From Prosopocoilus inquinatus (Eukaryota > Arthropoda > Insecta > Coleoptera > Lucanidae): a stretch of 64,000 bases of DNA. Shown here piece by piece: positions 1 to 12,066 of this stretch. Numbering within the stretch: position 1 is the stretch's first letter; the number at the start of each line of letters is the position of its first letter. The stretch is taken from positions 61,752,212 to 61,816,211 of the forward strand of contig CM069870.1 in the NCBI GenBank assembly GCA_036172665.1, in the 5' to 3' direction. The notes under the pieces are model-generated. The model was not told where the DNA came from. It was given only the letters and a program-made list of their open reading frames with translations, and made no database searches. The translations under genes and the position numbers were made by a program.

Positions 1-1
1 A

Positions 2-1746
2 TGCATCGATTTAAAACATATCAACAACACTTTAAAACGCAATCCTAGAGCTTTTTGGTCTTTTATACGGTCTAAAAGTGACTCTAATAATATTCTATCT
101 GAAATGATCCATAATGACAAGAATTTGAATAATCCCGAAGAAATAGTCAATGCTTTTACTGGTTATTTTGCTCAATCCTTTATTAATAACAGTCATGTAC
201 AGGTTAATCAAGACTCTCTTACCTTAAACACAAACGTGCTAAACATATACTCAGTCACTGAAGATGATGTAATTCGGGCTATTAAGAAGTTGAAACCTAA
301 AATGACGTTAAGTCCAGATGGAATTCCTGCCTTTGTTGTACGAGATTGTATTTATGTCTTTGCCAAACCTTTAACTAGGATATTCAATCTTATCCTTGGC
401 TCTGGTCAGTTTCCGTCACTGTGGAAAGTTTCAAGAATCTCTCCTGTACATAAAAAGGTAGTAAATCTAATATTCTAAATTACAAACCGATATCAATTAT
501 ATGTAATTTTGCCAAAGTCTTCGAGTTGTTGCTTCATGTCTTCTTTTATAATCATGTCTCACATATTTTAACCGTAAACCAACATGGGTTCACAAATGGG
601 CGATCAATTGAAACCAATTTTGTGTCAGTTACCCAATTTTTGTGTGAAGCCTTAGATGCCCAAGGCCAGGTAGATGTTTTCTACGCGGACTTTTCGAAGG
701 CCTTTGATACGATCGACCACGAGTTGCTATTGCGTAAACTGGATTATTTTGGTTTTTCTGATAATTTGATTCAATTAATAACATCTTATTTGAATGATCG
801 CTACATGTTTGTAACACTCAATGGACATAAATCAAATCTATTTAAACAGCAAAGTGGGGTACCACAAGGATCTGTGTTGGGCCCTCTGCTGTTTAGCATT
901 TTTATCAATGATATTTCGGATAGCCTTGATACTTCGTTTTTAATGTATGCTGATGATTTAAAAATCTATCGTACTATAAACTCAGTAGAGGATTCTATTC
1001 ATCTACAGAAGAACCTTGATGCAGTGTACGAATGGTGCAGGGAAAACAAGCTTCCATTAAATGTCTCGAAATGTAATGTAATGACTTTCACTAGGAAGAA
1101 AAAACCTCTTGAAACAACATACAAAATTGATGACACGGCACTTGTTAGACCCGATACTTTCCGAGATCTTGGTGTAATATTTGATCCTAAACTTACTTTC
1201 AGTAACCATATTGATTATATTGTTCAAACTGTCTTTAAGTTATTAGGCTTCATCATTAGAAACGGAAGAGAGTTCTCTGATTTTAATACCTTAAAACTTC
1301 TTTATACGACGTATGTCAGATCTCGTCTGGAGTATGCCTTAATCTGGTCTCCCATACTCAATGTTTACATTTCCTCACTTGAACGGGTGCAGCGTAAGTT
1401 CTTAAAAGTAGCTGCGTATTTAGCTGATGGGACCTATCCACCTAGAGGTTATCCTCAAGACCTCCTTCTGCAACGATTTAATCTGACATCGTTAGCCTCT
1501 AGATGTGTTGAACATTCGATAATTTTCCTGTTTAAGGCGATACATAACATACACGACTGTCCCATCCTACTTTCTAGAATTAGTCTTAGAGTTGGTAGAC
1601 CTAATTCCAAAATAAGAAACGTATTTTATGCAACCAATGTCAGAACAGATACAGGAATGAGTTTTCCGCTTAAGCAAATTATTTATAATTATAACTATAT
1701 TGAGCAATCATTGGACATATTTAATTGCACAATTTTGGAAATATGA
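2..1746 (+). pseudogene. Non-LTR retrotransposon reverse transcriptase (jockey/CR1-like), 5' end outside window, frameshifted
   Basis: This is the reverse transcriptase part of a LINE ORF2, which copies element RNA at the target site. Reading is open from base 2 (NPRAFWSFIRSKS, a typical linker between endonuclease and RT), runs to 478, then continues in another frame to 1746. RT blocks seen in order are SPDGIPAFVVRDC, FPSLWKVSRISPVHKK, then after the shift NYKPISIICNFAKVFE, DFSKAFDTIDHELL (motif A), GVPQGSVLGPLLFSIFINDI (motif B) and LMYADDLKIY (catalytic YADD box). The C-terminal region (LERVQRKFLKVAAY) is the usual post-RT tail. One frameshift near 455-460 breaks the ORF, so it is non-autonomous. 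The endonuclease domain lies upstream of the window. The 3' end is marked by an AAT/TAA microsatellite at 1818-1843, as in I/CR1-like elements. The clade is inferred from motif similarity only. Confidence 0.9.
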
Positions 1747-1817
1747 AATGCGGTTCATTAAAACTGGTGTACTCAAGTGTCCTATAATTGGGGTTGTTCT
1801 GTTGGACACTTTAATCA

Positions 1818-1843
1818 AAATAATAATAATAATAATAATAATA
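1818..1843 (+). repeat. (TAA)n tail of the LINE
   Basis: About eight AAT/TAA triplets lie 70 bp after the RT stop. This position fits the simple-repeat 3' tail of an I/CR1-like non-LTR element and probably marks its 3' end. Confidence 0.7.
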
Positions 1844-3065
1844 TTATCTCACTTTATCGATGTAATTATTTGAGGAACTTAAGTACGTAACGTTCGTTTT
1901 CTAGAAATAATACCTACGCGTGTTGTTAATTTTTTTTTAATAAAAAGCTTTTAAACTTTAAGCGATTGATAACTTCGTCAATCGATAGTGAAATGTTCAG
2001 TGCCTTTTCCAATTTGAATACTGTCCACTTAACGTTTAAAAAGTTTTTATTTGCAATTTTCATCGGACAAGAGTCGACTAAAATTTTCTCATTGAACTTT
2101 TCCTTTCAGAAAAAGTCTCTAATATGTAAAGCAAGTTTCGTTTTATTAGGATGCTAATCCATTAATAAGTTTCTCTAAAAATTATTGTGTCTTTTTAAGT
2201 ATTTACAAACTTTCAGCAAATTAAACGTATATATATATGACAACGTGATATTCTTAGGTCTTACGGTAGAGCATTCCAACTGCAACAACTCTGAATTTAA
2301 TTTAATTTAATTTCGAACGTAAATTATCATTTTAAAATCATTTATATTTTTTTATAGTCAACTCTCATTTTCTTTATTAAAGGAGTATGTATGAGATTAG
2401 TGACTGGTTAAAATTTTGAATGAAAGAGAAGCCTCGACTCACTGCAAAATGAATTTTCTCTTTCGATTAATTTTATTTAAAAATCTCATTTTCCTTGTCT
2501 TCTCAATTTCATACGAATCAATGAATCCGTGAGTTTGAATTTTAAACGATTACTTTTGTACAAACAAATAGTGTTAGGTTTGAACCTAGTAAATACATTA
2601 ATGATGCCAAAGTCATTTAAAAACTGCTTATATTTTTTTTATATTAAACTCTAATTTTCTTTCTCTTCTTAAATTCATCTGAATCAATGAATTCAATGAA
2701 GTACCGCGATTAAATTTGAATGTAAAACGGAATATTTCTCGAACAGATGTAGAAGTCAATGCAAGCTTTCTGCCGCCAAACAAGTAGGTTTATGTCTGAT
2801 TCTAGCATTACAAGCAGTTGTCGTTTACGCGTTCCGCTGATCTAAATACAGAATTAAACGAGTATTACTTCGTAAATCATCATTATTAATTTAGACACGC
2901 TCAGCGGCGCGCGAACATTTTTTTCAATTAACCTCTCGCCGTCCGTCGACGAACAAAAATGTGGAACGCCAGACCGGACGCCGCCGCCCGCCGTCTTTCG
3001 GACGTAAGCGAGTGAAAGCGAAAGTGCTCTTGAAAAATCAAACTCAACACTCTTAAAAAAAGTGG
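1844..3065. other. No gene: AT-rich spacer with decayed repeats
   Basis: No convincing coding sequence. Around 1965-2085 there is a decayed relative of the repeat family seen at 27 kb and 54 kb: it contains CATCGGACAAGAGTCGAC near 2060 and a GATAACTTCGTCAATC segment. Segments at 2330-2400, 2460-2530 and 2620-2700 share diverged text (TTTATATTTTTTTATA, CTCATTTTCTT, GAATCAATGAAT), suggesting an old repeat. GC content rises at 2890-3010. Confidence 0.5.
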
Positions 3066-3071
3066 TTTATT
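3066..3071 (-). promoter_or_regulatory. Candidate polyadenylation signal of the two-exon Osiris gene
   Basis: AATAAA on the minus strand about 60 bp after the stop codon at 3132. Its position fits a 3' end signal, but no transcript evidence is available. Confidence 0.5.
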
Positions 3072-3131
3072 TGAATCGTTACAAATTAAAAATAAGTTAA
3101 TGTTAAATAAATTAAGGATTTAAGTTAGGAG

Positions 3132-3985
3132 TTATCGTGTCTTGGTGTTGGGGGCGTAGGCGTTGTACGCGAGGTTCTGGGCTTCTTCCTTGTCGTAAGA
3201 ACGGGCGTAGCTTGAGCCGTGGCTTGGGGAGACGTAAACTTCATGTCCGCTTTCGTGGTGACCTCCACTACTTCCGCCTAATAATTTTTTAAGGCCGATG
3301 ATAGCGGCGAGCACGAGGGCGAGCTTAGAAATTATTAAGGCCTTTCCTGCGAGTAGGGCTAAAGCTCCTAAAGCAAGGGGGACGAGGGTGCCTCCCAGGA
3401 TCAGGGGGAGCAGTAAAAGTCCGCTCATCTTCTTTTTCTTTCCGCGGGCTTCGCCGCTGAACGATCGCTGCAATTCAGAAGCCGTGGGTAGTTTCACCTA
3501 GAAAGGGGGTTAGGTAGATTTAGTGAAAAGTAGATAAATAAAGTGTGGGATCGGCGACTTACTTGCAGGGTGTGGGTTTCGAAGAAGCCGGCGATTTTAT
3601 CGACGATGAGGCCATTTAGAGCTTCCTCGCGTTCGTTTAATGCCCGGGGTAGGGTTGTTTTTAGGTCGGCTTCGCTCGTCGGGGTGGTTTCCGGCGCATC
3701 TGCGTTTTTGATGAAGTTAACTCCTTCGATTATTGGCACTTCCGAGTAGGTGCGTGCGACGCGATCCATTGCAGCGATGAGCTTGAGTTTCAGGCACGAT
3801 GAAATATCCGTCGCGGCGCATTCTTGATAGATGTTATAAACGAAACGCAGGTCGCCTAAGAACGAGGTAGATTCGGAGTCGGCTCTTGGAGTTTCTTCGT
3901 CGACGATGGCGTTTTGATTGTTGGCCGTCGTACGTGCAAAGGCCGCGGTGGTTAAAACAGCGAGTAAAACACACTTACGAAACAT
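3132..3985 (-). CDS. Osiris family protein (DUF1676), two exons
   Basis: Exon 1 is 3563-3985 and exon 2 is 3132-3497, joined by a 65-bp phase-0 intron (3498-3562) with GTAAGT donor and CTAG acceptor. The product is 262 aa. Start: the ATG at 3983-3985 (MFRKCVLLAVL) opens a signal peptide; the longer in-frame extension begins with GTG and lies between TATA box and likely transcription start, so it is rejected. After the leader comes the two-cysteine segment (QECAATDISSCLKLKL), then the DUF1676 body, a basic RGKKKK stretch, a long hydrophobic alanine/leucine-rich segment ending GLKKLLGG, and the family's C-terminal AQxLAY motif (EEAQNLAYNAY). Osiris proteins are secretory-pathway proteins of cuticle-forming epithelia. 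Which numbered Osiris this is cannot be decided here. It is co-oriented with the Osiris gene at 34 kb, as expected for the cluster. Confidence 0.93.
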
Positions 3986-4025
3986 GTTGCCGGGTAACTG
4001 ATACGAATTCACTTACACTACTATC

Positions 4026-4033
4026 TTTATATA
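4026..4033 (-). promoter_or_regulatory. TATA box and initiator of the two-exon Osiris gene
   Basis: TATATAAA on the minus strand at 4033-4026, with a TCAGT initiator-like sequence whose A lies at 3999, about 34 bp downstream. This leaves a very short leader (about 14 nt) before the ATG at 3985. The 4040-4400 stretch upstream is more GC-rich than its surroundings and probably holds regulatory sequence; I recognise no specific sites. Confidence 0.6.
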
Positions 4034-4399
4034 CGTTGGTCCCACCTAAGGAATTTCTTTTGGGATCAACGTTTTCTCCCCGCTCTGCGGTCAGTTTGAA
4101 GTATTGTTTGTCCCCCACCCGATGGCCTCGACATTGACCGAGACGAAAAAACAGATCAAATTTCTACGCTTTATCCTGTTTGAATGGCGCGTGTCGTCAC
4201 AGCTCGAATACGACGCGTTGCACCGCGACGGCGAGATCGCTCAATTAAAATGCAACTCCTGTTCGCAAGTAGACCAAATCTTCGGCGGGCATGCCAATCG
4301 CGAAGGTTCTCAACAAGTGGATCAAGTAGGTCGTAAATTCGTTTGGGTTTAAACCGAGGGCCCGCGAGGTGAAACCGCCGCCTTGCCCTCTTCAGATCG

Positions 4400-5069
4400 G
4401 ATCAAAGAAAACGACTTACACTTTGGGCGGCGGCGCGAAGGTAACTTTCTTTCTTTCTATCTCTTCTTTGTATCCATCTCTTCTTTCTTTCCTCTCAAAG
4501 GAAAAGAAATTAAAAAACGCGTTTTCAAAGAAAGAGATCGCGAATTAAACGTTTTAATGAGGTCTGCGTAAAACTGCGAAACTTCGAGCGCACCAAGCTA
4601 ATTAAAACAGAATCAAATTGCCTTCCGTGTTGTAAGCTAATTAAAAAAGTTGTTAAAGAGTTTTGGATTTTCATACGAGAAGCGTGTTTAATTTTGAATT
4701 CGCATTTTTACGCCGTAAATCTTTCCTGGCTGTATACTAAACAAACTGCAGTCGTAAAAGGAATGACGATAAAGCTTAATAATGCAGGAGGCTCTTTCGT
4801 AATTTATTCAAGTGCAAATGGAACCACCGTGAATTAACAAAGCGCATTGTTTCGAACTTTGCATTCTTCAAATTTAGATCATTCAGGGTATTCATCTTAA
4901 GATAACCTATTTAATACAAAATATTTGTACAGTTCAACTCAAGAAAGAACACATGCACGTCATATACGGAACTCATCTATTTCAATCCTACGTTACAACA
5001 CCACGCGAATTTTTATGTATCAGAAATACGTCATTAATGCCCGGTTTCTGAAAAGACAAATAACTTTAG
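4400..5069. other. No gene: intergenic upstream of the Osiris gene
   Basis: A CT-rich simple stretch (TTTCTTTCTTTCTATC and similar, 4446-4500) and AT-rich spacer. Nothing else is recognised. Confidence 0.5.
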
Positions 5070-5196
5070 GGCTGGTTTTTCAATCACAAGTTAACTTTAA
5101 CCTTCAGTTTATTGCCATGGAAACAATTGTCTTCGTAATTGTTACCATGGAAATAAACCGAGAGTTAGCGTTAACCTGTGATTGAGAAACCGGGTC
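5070..5196. repeat. Hairpin MITE-like element
   Basis: Nearly full-length imperfect palindrome. The left end GGCTGGTTTTTCAATCACAA pairs with the right-end complement beginning CCGGTTTCTCAATCACAG. Inside, CCATGGAAACAATTG faces CAATTGTTACCATGG-type sequence around a TCTTCG centre. A second partial copy of the end (CCCGGTTTCTGAAA) sits just left at 5040. No coding capacity. Confidence 0.75.
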
Positions 5197-7094
5197 TTAG
5201 GTAAACATAAATTTCTCTTGACAGGTAACTTTATGAAACGCATAAATTGTTTACGTTGCTGCGTATACATTTTACCTATGGGTAAAGTTTTGAGAAACGG
5301 TATTTAGAAGTTATGGTGAGTTTATCTTGAGTTTATCTCTACATAAAGTTAGGTATCGTTTTAAAAACCGAGCATAAATCAAGTTTAAATACGATTTAAA
5401 TTGATTAACGTAGCGCAATTATTTGACGAGGAGTAGTGCATGTATTCTTTCCTGAATTAAACAGTATGTACAGTGAATCAAGCTCCATAATAGTTTCAAA
5501 TTCAGCTTAATTAGTTTACAGTTCCTTTGAAAAGGAAATAAGAATATTCTTACGGAAACGTATTTTTATAATAAAAAAGAGTACGCTGTAGATTTCCCGA
5601 AGTAGAACAAGCTATGGTCCCTACCGAAGACAAAGGATCTAGGAAGATGTGACACTTAATAAAATTAAAATGAAACGAAGTTTAGTTCGCAAATGTGGTT
5701 CCACCTGGATTTTGGGCAAGGCATAGGCGGGAGTTTTAAACTTTAATGTTTAATTATTAAGTACGTATTTCAAAATATTCACATATTATTTCAAACTAAG
5801 AAATTGACAGATACAAAAACGAGAAGCAAATTTTCTTAAAAAATACTTATAACTCACTACATACATCAGGTTCAATAATTATTCTGTGATTTTCAGGAGG
5901 ATTGGCCTTGATTATCACACTTTAAACGATTCCTCGTCTGTCATATTTGTTGTTGCAACAATCACTGAACCACGAAGTTTCTTGGATCTGGTTATTTATA
6001 TGCAGCTATGATGTTAATCGGAATATCTGCGGTTATCTTTGAATTTCATTAATTTGTCACCATTGTCACCATTTGCAATAAAACGTTTAGTTTTCTCAGT
6101 ACCTTTCTATTTTTAAAAAAGCATCACAATTACTGCGTACATTTTAATAGAAATAAAATATCTTTACTTGTATTCGGGCACGTTCAGTTTTTTTTGTGCA
6201 GTAACTGGGAGTCATATTTTGTCCGTGCAGCGATACCGGATACAAATTTTACGAATTAACATTAACAGCTGTACAGCAAATTATGAAAACAAACTAAACA
6301 CGAAATGCACTAAAAGCATTTATACAAATGCATATCAAAAACGGTGGAAACATAAGTTATGACTTATATGTCAATTAAATTTCTTCGTACTTTAGTCGAA
6401 CAAGGAATTATTTGATTGGTTGTTAGTACAACACTAGCGCCAGCTGGGTTTTGGACAGAGATGTGAATATGGTACAATGTTCCTAGATTCATGCCGAATC
6501 TTCTTAGATCCTTTATCTTTGGTCCCTAGATTTGATTGACGTTTATCTTACTTGATAGGGTTAGAAAACAATCTGTTAAATTCCTTGTTTTTTCGAGCGT
6601 CGTTTCTTTTAATAGCAATACTATGTTTTATTCTTTCTAGTAACTTAGGGAGAAATTACTATGAACAATAATAGGTGCTTTCTTTCACTTAAAAATTTGA
6701 ACCGTGTTTCGAATAGTTTGGATCTGAATTTCGTAGTTGTTGCAACAAAACACCTGACTTGAATTTTTGATTGACGGTTCATTCGTAAATAACCATAATG
6801 CAATCCAAACAAGTTTTAAAAATAGAGAAATTGAAAGAAAAGAATGTCTGGTTTTGAGTTAAAACACGTTTGGATCACGATTTTGCGAGCGAAAGAAAGC
6901 ACCTAATATCAAACTAGGTCAGCCAACCATAAAACCTGACCTGACTGATTTTGTCATATTTGAGAAATTATATTCTAATTTAAATTATACCTAATCTAAA
7001 TTCGTTGTTGAACTTACTTATAATGTTGCACCAGCAGATCAAAACAAATAACGCGCTTGCTTGTTAATTATCTTTAATTCAATTCAATTACCTT
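5197..7094. other. No gene: AT-rich spacer with a weak inverted repeat
   Basis: No ORF with recognisable similarity. A diverged ~28-bp inverted pair lies at 5615-5645 and 6492-6530 (GACAAAGGATCTAGGAAGAT against GATAAAGGATCTAAGAAGAT), hinting at an old foldback. Confidence 0.4.
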
Positions 7095-7341
7095 GTACGG
7101 TCATCGTCTCAGGATAACATCTAGCAGGAATTTCCGACGTCTGCTTTGCTTGCAAATCAAACTTTTTTTTCCAGTTTTTGGAACTTAGCCATACGAATTG
7201 AAACAGAAAACAAAATTAACACTGATGTAAATATCCCTTTTAAAATCAATTAAAAAAAAAAACATCCTGACTAACTGACAAATTAACGTTTTAACAAAGG
7301 GAATTCCATTCCAAATAAAATCCAAGTAGTTTGACCTTAGG
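7095..7341 (+). repeat. Dispersed repeat, copy 1 (second copy at 23608)
   Basis: Shares two blocks in the same order with 23608-23762: ACGGTCATCGTCTCAGGAT with GCTTTGCTTGCAAATCAAA, and AATTAACGTTTTAA with GGGAATTCCATTCCAAAT. About 100 bp extra lies between the blocks here. Element class unknown. Confidence 0.7.
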
Positions 7342-9160
7342 AAGGTGATATTTTGTTTTCTGTCAAATTATTTTATTAAAAATAAAAAATGTATACGCTG
7401 CCATTTTATTTTTACTATTAAACTCTATTTTTGCTTGATGGGTGGGATTATACAAATTGATATAACGGATGACGAAAAATTTCAAAGTTGACCCCTATCG
7501 TTAGTAACTTGGCTTGTCATTTCGGTGGAGTTTTAAATTGCGTTCACATTTGACTTCATTTACTGCGATTGAGTGAGTCCCCTTGACAGCTAGCTTTTAC
7601 TCGATTGGTTTTAGTTTACGCCACGTCGATTTTGATTCTTTTAAATTCCTTCTTTCGTATGTCGGGACGAAGCTAAATTTGTTTTTTTATTAATTTATTG
7701 TGAGTATGTAGCGTTCAGTCGTCGTTTTGATATCTCTAGGGCACGGTTGTGTTTTATATGAGGGCCTCGACCCTACATTTTTATGCATTTATATCTGGTG
7801 GAAGACACGTCATAATTGGGTTTCGTTATCGGCCGGAGCTTGGGAGAAGGCTCTTGCACTTTTAGGACTTCGGTTGAATGTTGACGATGTGCCCCAATGG
7901 ATCAAAAGCTCATTGGACTTGTTTCAGCTTGTTCCGCTTTTATTAGAACTCGGACAGGTATATTTTACGATTGTTGCTTACATTGATTTGATCTAAAGTC
8001 CTAAAGTACTTTATGACCAGGGAAAAGAAATGAGCCCACTTGTTCCGTACTTGATCAGTACGAAAATTTAATACTCGGACTGTACTAGCTCCGCCCGCAG
8101 TATTTGGAGGGAAATTATCTCATCTGGCTGCCTCTGGTTGCATTGAGGACAATATGATGTCGACTTGTAGGCGCTTTTATTGTTTAAAATTAAATATTTA
8201 ATGTACACTTGCTTGCGAAAAAATCGCGTAAACCTTCAAAATCAAGTAGCCGAGTTTTCACCTATTTTTTGCTTTGTAAATGGGAATTTTGAAAATTTTG
8301 TCATGTTTCGAAACATACAGGTTAGGAACGGTTACTACTATTTTACCTGATATGAATAGACAGTAGCTATTCAATAAATATCAGGACATTCCAAATATTT
8401 AACGACCCATAAATGTAATGTAATTTAATCGAAATACTGTGATTGCTGTCCTATTCATATATTTTTTTAACACTTGTCAAGGCTTTTCAAAGCTCAGTTT
8501 GTAATTTTCGACGTGTGGGTGACAAGAGTATAGGAAAATTTATTAAAACATGGAATCCCTTGCGGTTTATAATGGATTTTTTCTTAACTCAGAATGGCAT
8601 TATCCGAATCGACATTTTTGGACATCTATCTGCAATCATCTTTTCCATTTGCAAATTTTTCCTTTTCCCACATATTATTTGTGCATCATAGTATTTTTAT
8701 TTAAGCTATAATCATTTGCTACTGCTGTGAATCAATATTCGTCTTCTAAGTTACTCGTTTTCGGTCAGTCTGAATTTTAATTGTTTGACACTGACAAATT
8801 AAATCTCAAGACCAACGTAATACAACGAAAAACAGGTGTACGCGTTTTTTTTTTTTTTGCAAGCTACAGTATGTGGTGTTTTGCAGCGATTATCACATGC
8901 ATTTTTATATTTTCAAATAGAAACTTTCTTCTAATATCTCTCTAGGATATGCGAAAAACCCTTTGACTATTAAATACATTTAAACTATTTAGTCGTCGAA
9001 GGAAAAACCTAAACTCGTAACTACCACACCTTCCCTTTCCACTCAATAACAATTAGAAGCATTGCAGCCGCACAAAGATCGAAAAGCATCCGTACTAAGT
9101 GGGCTGAATTCTTAAGCCTTTTTATGACACATACCAAACGTTAATCTTTTAAGGTTCATG
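7342..9160. other. No recognised gene
   Basis: A plus-strand open frame of 89 codons ends at 7996 (contains SAGAWEKALALLGLRLN), but I recognise no domain, and no promoter or splice structure supports it. The rest is AT-rich spacer. Confidence 0.4.
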
Positions 9161-9436
9161 TATACCGGCTGTTTCAAATTGGGTGTGCACTGAAGGGATC
9201 ACCTAAACCGTAAGAGATACAAATTTGGTTAAATGGAAGAAAAGTTGCACGAATCGATGTCTAACTCGTATTCATTAACATAATAATTTTTTTATTATTT
9301 CTTCTTGAGATATTAATAAAAATGTAAAAAAATCGATTTTTTTTTCTCTCTGTATCTCTTTTATTATATAGGATATTGAAATTCAGATTTAACTTTTTAC
9401 AGGCACTTTTTGATTCTGCTTCGAATAATAGTAATA

Positions 9437-9485
9437 GAATTGAGGTCAAACGTTTCGTCTTTCCACGACCATCATCAATTTCGAT
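9437..9485 (-). ncRNA. Hammerhead-like motif, left arm (family D)
   Basis: Minus strand reads TTGATGA, then TG, a GUC/GAC stem with a GUGGAAA loop, then GAAACGUUU. The core is close to CUGANGA...GAAA, but two extra nucleotides precede stem II, and stem I next to the core is poor. Probably a decayed ribozyme. Confidence 0.35.
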
Positions 9486-10168
9486 TTTTTAAATACAACT
9501 TATATCTGTTTATTATTCTATTCGATAGCATTTTTTCTCCTGATTGTAATGATATGTCACACTTAATAGTTGATATTAATTTGAAGCTTAAATAATTCAG
9601 ATTTTATATGAAAATTTTATTTAATACATAATTTTAAATTTTTGGTTCATTTTCTTATCTTTTTCTTGTTCTATTCGATAGAATTTTTTCTAGTGATTTC
9701 AGTGATGTAAAATACTTAATACCCTTTTTCAAGTAAAGTTAAAATATGACCAAAAAACTGATACAATTTCGTAATGTTTCTCTTAATAAGTAAATTTATC
9801 CCTAACTACTTTTCTTATGTATACTAAGTATTTACAACTAACATTCAATTGTCAGAAGAGGAAAAATCAATAAATATTAACTAAATAATATTAGATGATT
9901 AACACAAATCAAAAAATAAACAACAGTATAAACATATTATATTATAAAAAAATAAATAACTTCAATAGAAATTATAGAAGCAAAACATAAATTTGTGAAA
10001 TAAATAAAGTAAATCCTCGAATTGTTTTCAAGGCACACATTCGTTTTTAAAACTATGTGTGCAAGTTAAAATTAAAAACTATGCTTTTTCATTCCATATT
10101 GTTGTCTTATTTGTTGGTAAAATCTCATATCTACAAATGCGGAATATGATCACGACTGATCAGTTAAG

Positions 10169-10402
10169 GAATCAATTCTATAACTGGGCTGCAGTCAATT
10201 AATTTAGCTGTCAAAAAATGTAAAATTCAAAATTTATCCTTAATGAAATTTAATATTATGTTAACTAGTGGTTTAACCCTTTGTACTCACTAAGGAAAAC
10301 CTTGATAAAGGAAATAAATTTTCCGAAAACTCGGTTGAACTTTAAAAGAGTATTATTATCAACCCCCTTTTTGACTGCAGCCCAGTTATAGAATTGATTC
10401 TT
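10169..10402. repeat. 233-bp MITE with ~30-bp TIRs nested in the 9161-11010 element
   Basis: GAATCAATTCTATAACTGGG at 10170 continues CTGCAGTCAA, and its exact complement ends at 10401 (starts TTGACTGCAGCCCAGTTATA). The TIRs are nearly identical, so insertion is younger than the divergence of the outer arms. No ORF. Confidence 0.85.
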
Positions 10403-10689
10403 TTTCATTCCTATACCAAAGCTGAGATACTAGTCTAGCAAGTTATATTAGATTATTATTAAAATAACGATACAGAAAAACTTTAAATAGTTTATTGTAA
10501 TTTACACTATAGTTAAGAAAATGAATTAAAAATTTGAAATTATGTTTTAAATAAAATTTTCTTATAAAAATCTGTATTATTTAAGCTTCAAATTAATATC
10601 AACTATTAAGTGTGATATATCATTACAATCAGGAAAAAAATGCTATCCAATAGAATAATAAAAAGATGTACGTTGTATTTAAAAAACGA

Positions 10690-10735
10690 AACTGATGATG
10701 GTCGTGGAAAGACGAAACGTTTGACTTAAATTCTG
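10690..10735 (+). ncRNA. Hammerhead-like motif, right arm (family D)
   Basis: CTGATGA, then TG, GTC-GTGGAAA-GAC hairpin, then GAAACGTTT. The core matches the hammerhead consensus apart from two extra bases before stem II. Flanking stem I pairing (AUUUAA/UUAAAU, with an internal loop) is weak. Confidence 0.4.
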
Positions 10736-11010
10736 CTACATCTATTCGAAGCAGAATCAGAAAGTGCCCGTAGAAAGTTAAATCAGAATTTCAAAATTTT
10801 GTATAATAAAAGAGATATAGAGGAAAAAAGAAAATCGACTTTTTTACATTTTCATTAATATCTCAAGAAGAAATAAGAAAAAAAATATTCTGTTAATGAG
10901 TACGAGTTAGACATGGATTCGTAAAACTTTTCTTCCATTTAACCAAATTTGTATCTCTTACTGTTTAGGAGATCCCTTCAGTGCACACTCAATTTGAAAC
11001 AGCCGGTATA

Positions 11011-11830
11011 CCCTTCCGGTGTTTTCAGCTGTTTTACTGAATAGTCTCTGACATTAAACTGTTACGTAGATTGAATCATTTTCTTTAATTCTGTCCTGCG
11101 GTTAATATTAGGTGGCGCTCTATTATTTTTTCGCGTTTAAGTAAATTTTTACGCCCGTCACAACTGGGCTGTTGGCTGTGCTGTCAGGTAGGTAGCAATT
11201 TATACAAATGAGTTATGGGAATAATAATAATAAGATAATAAAGTACAACAATCCGTATACGCTGCACGAGCGGTGTGGGTCTAAAGAAATAAATTAACTA
11301 GTGAAAACTATAAGAAATAATTACGAAAGCTCGAAAAGCATCTGAGCAAGGAGTTTTTGGAAGCATCAAAAATTAAATCATAATTACAGATTCTTTACAG
11401 ATTTAAAGTATCTGCCCTGTTTTGTTTCTTGACTTCCAAAGAGAGCTTTTCATTTAAAAGCCTGATTTTAAATTTCTTCAATTCATTCTTAAATATTTTT
11501 GACGTAATTCTGTTTGTATTGACAAAGGTTTTATGATACAATTTAATTAAATTAATGCTGGTATAGTTAAGAGACAAATGTCTACACTTACCCCATCAGC
11601 TTAATTGGATTACTTGACAAATCAAAAAATAATTTTAATTTTATTCATTCAAATTATTAAAAGCTATATAATTTTGATATTCATTGCAGATTAATATATA
11701 ATGATGATGTCTTTCAGATATTAGCTGGTTTTTATTTTATTTAATATTTTCGCTGATGTGTTTATGGTGATGAAACACTATGCAATGTATTTGTTACTGT
11801 TAGTTTGATAAAATCTGTTAATATGTGTAA
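11011..11830. other. No gene: AT-rich spacer
   Basis: No coding or repeat structure that I can support. Confidence 0.5.
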
Positions 11831-12020
11831 TAACTGGTTATTTTACATAACCAAGATGGCTAACTAATATGATAAATTGTTTACAATTTCCTAAGATTTG
11901 CTATACTAACTGGTTGTTATATATAATAACCGATTAATTTGGTTAATTTGATAAATTCGTTACATTTTTCTAAAATTAATCATTCTAACCAGCTATTATG
12001 TATAATAGCCAGGTTTTTGG
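11831..12020 (+). repeat. Tandem repeat, ~78-bp unit, about 2.4 copies, hairpin in each unit
   Basis: Units begin at 11831, 11907 and 11986 with TAACTGGTTATTTTACATAA-like text. Each start contains a short inverted repeat (GGTTAT...ATAACC or equivalent). The middle of the unit reads GATAAATTSGTTACA. Confidence 0.7.
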
Positions 12021-12021
12021 T

Positions 12022-12066
12022 GAATAGATAAAACAGGGATATTCTACGATCGCTTTTTGATCTGAC
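12022..12066 (+). repeat. Fragment of the family A repeat (tail segment)
   Basis: GAATAGATAAAACAGGGATA followed by TTCTACGATCGCTTTTTGA matches the tail segment at 37855, 38085 (inverted) and 48520. In complete copies this tail flanks the hammerhead-like core. Confidence 0.75.

Larger units (their letters stand above)
9161..11010. mobile_element. 1.85-kb element with ~500-bp inverted arms
   Basis: The ends are inverted copies: TATACCGGCTGTTTCAAATT at 9161 and its complement ending AGCCGGTATA at 11010. Pairing continues inward through about 500 bp (to roughly 9657 on the left and from 10515 on the right), with point differences and small indels. A TA at each end fits a TA target duplication, but it could equally be part of the repeat. 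No transposase ORF: the open frames here are arm shadows. Each arm holds a hammerhead-like core (see 9437 and 10690). A separate 233-bp MITE sits in the centre. Confidence 0.85.

Noticed and set aside
3986..4012. Longer N-terminus for the two-exon Osiris protein (NSYQLPGN extension)
   Set aside because: The extension starts with GTG, not ATG, and overlaps the likely transcription start; the ATG at 3985 directly opens a signal peptide.
5600..6540. Possible foldback defined by the GACAAAGGATCTAGGAAG inverted pair
   Set aside because: Only about 28 bp pair and the rest of the interval does not; insufficient to call an element.
7727..7996. 89-codon frame as a gene
   Set aside because: No recognised domain or supporting signals; length is within chance for 64 kb.
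9437..9485. Treating family D as an active ribozyme
   Set aside because: Two extra bases before a 3-bp stem II and no good proximal stem I. Kept only as a hammerhead-like relic.
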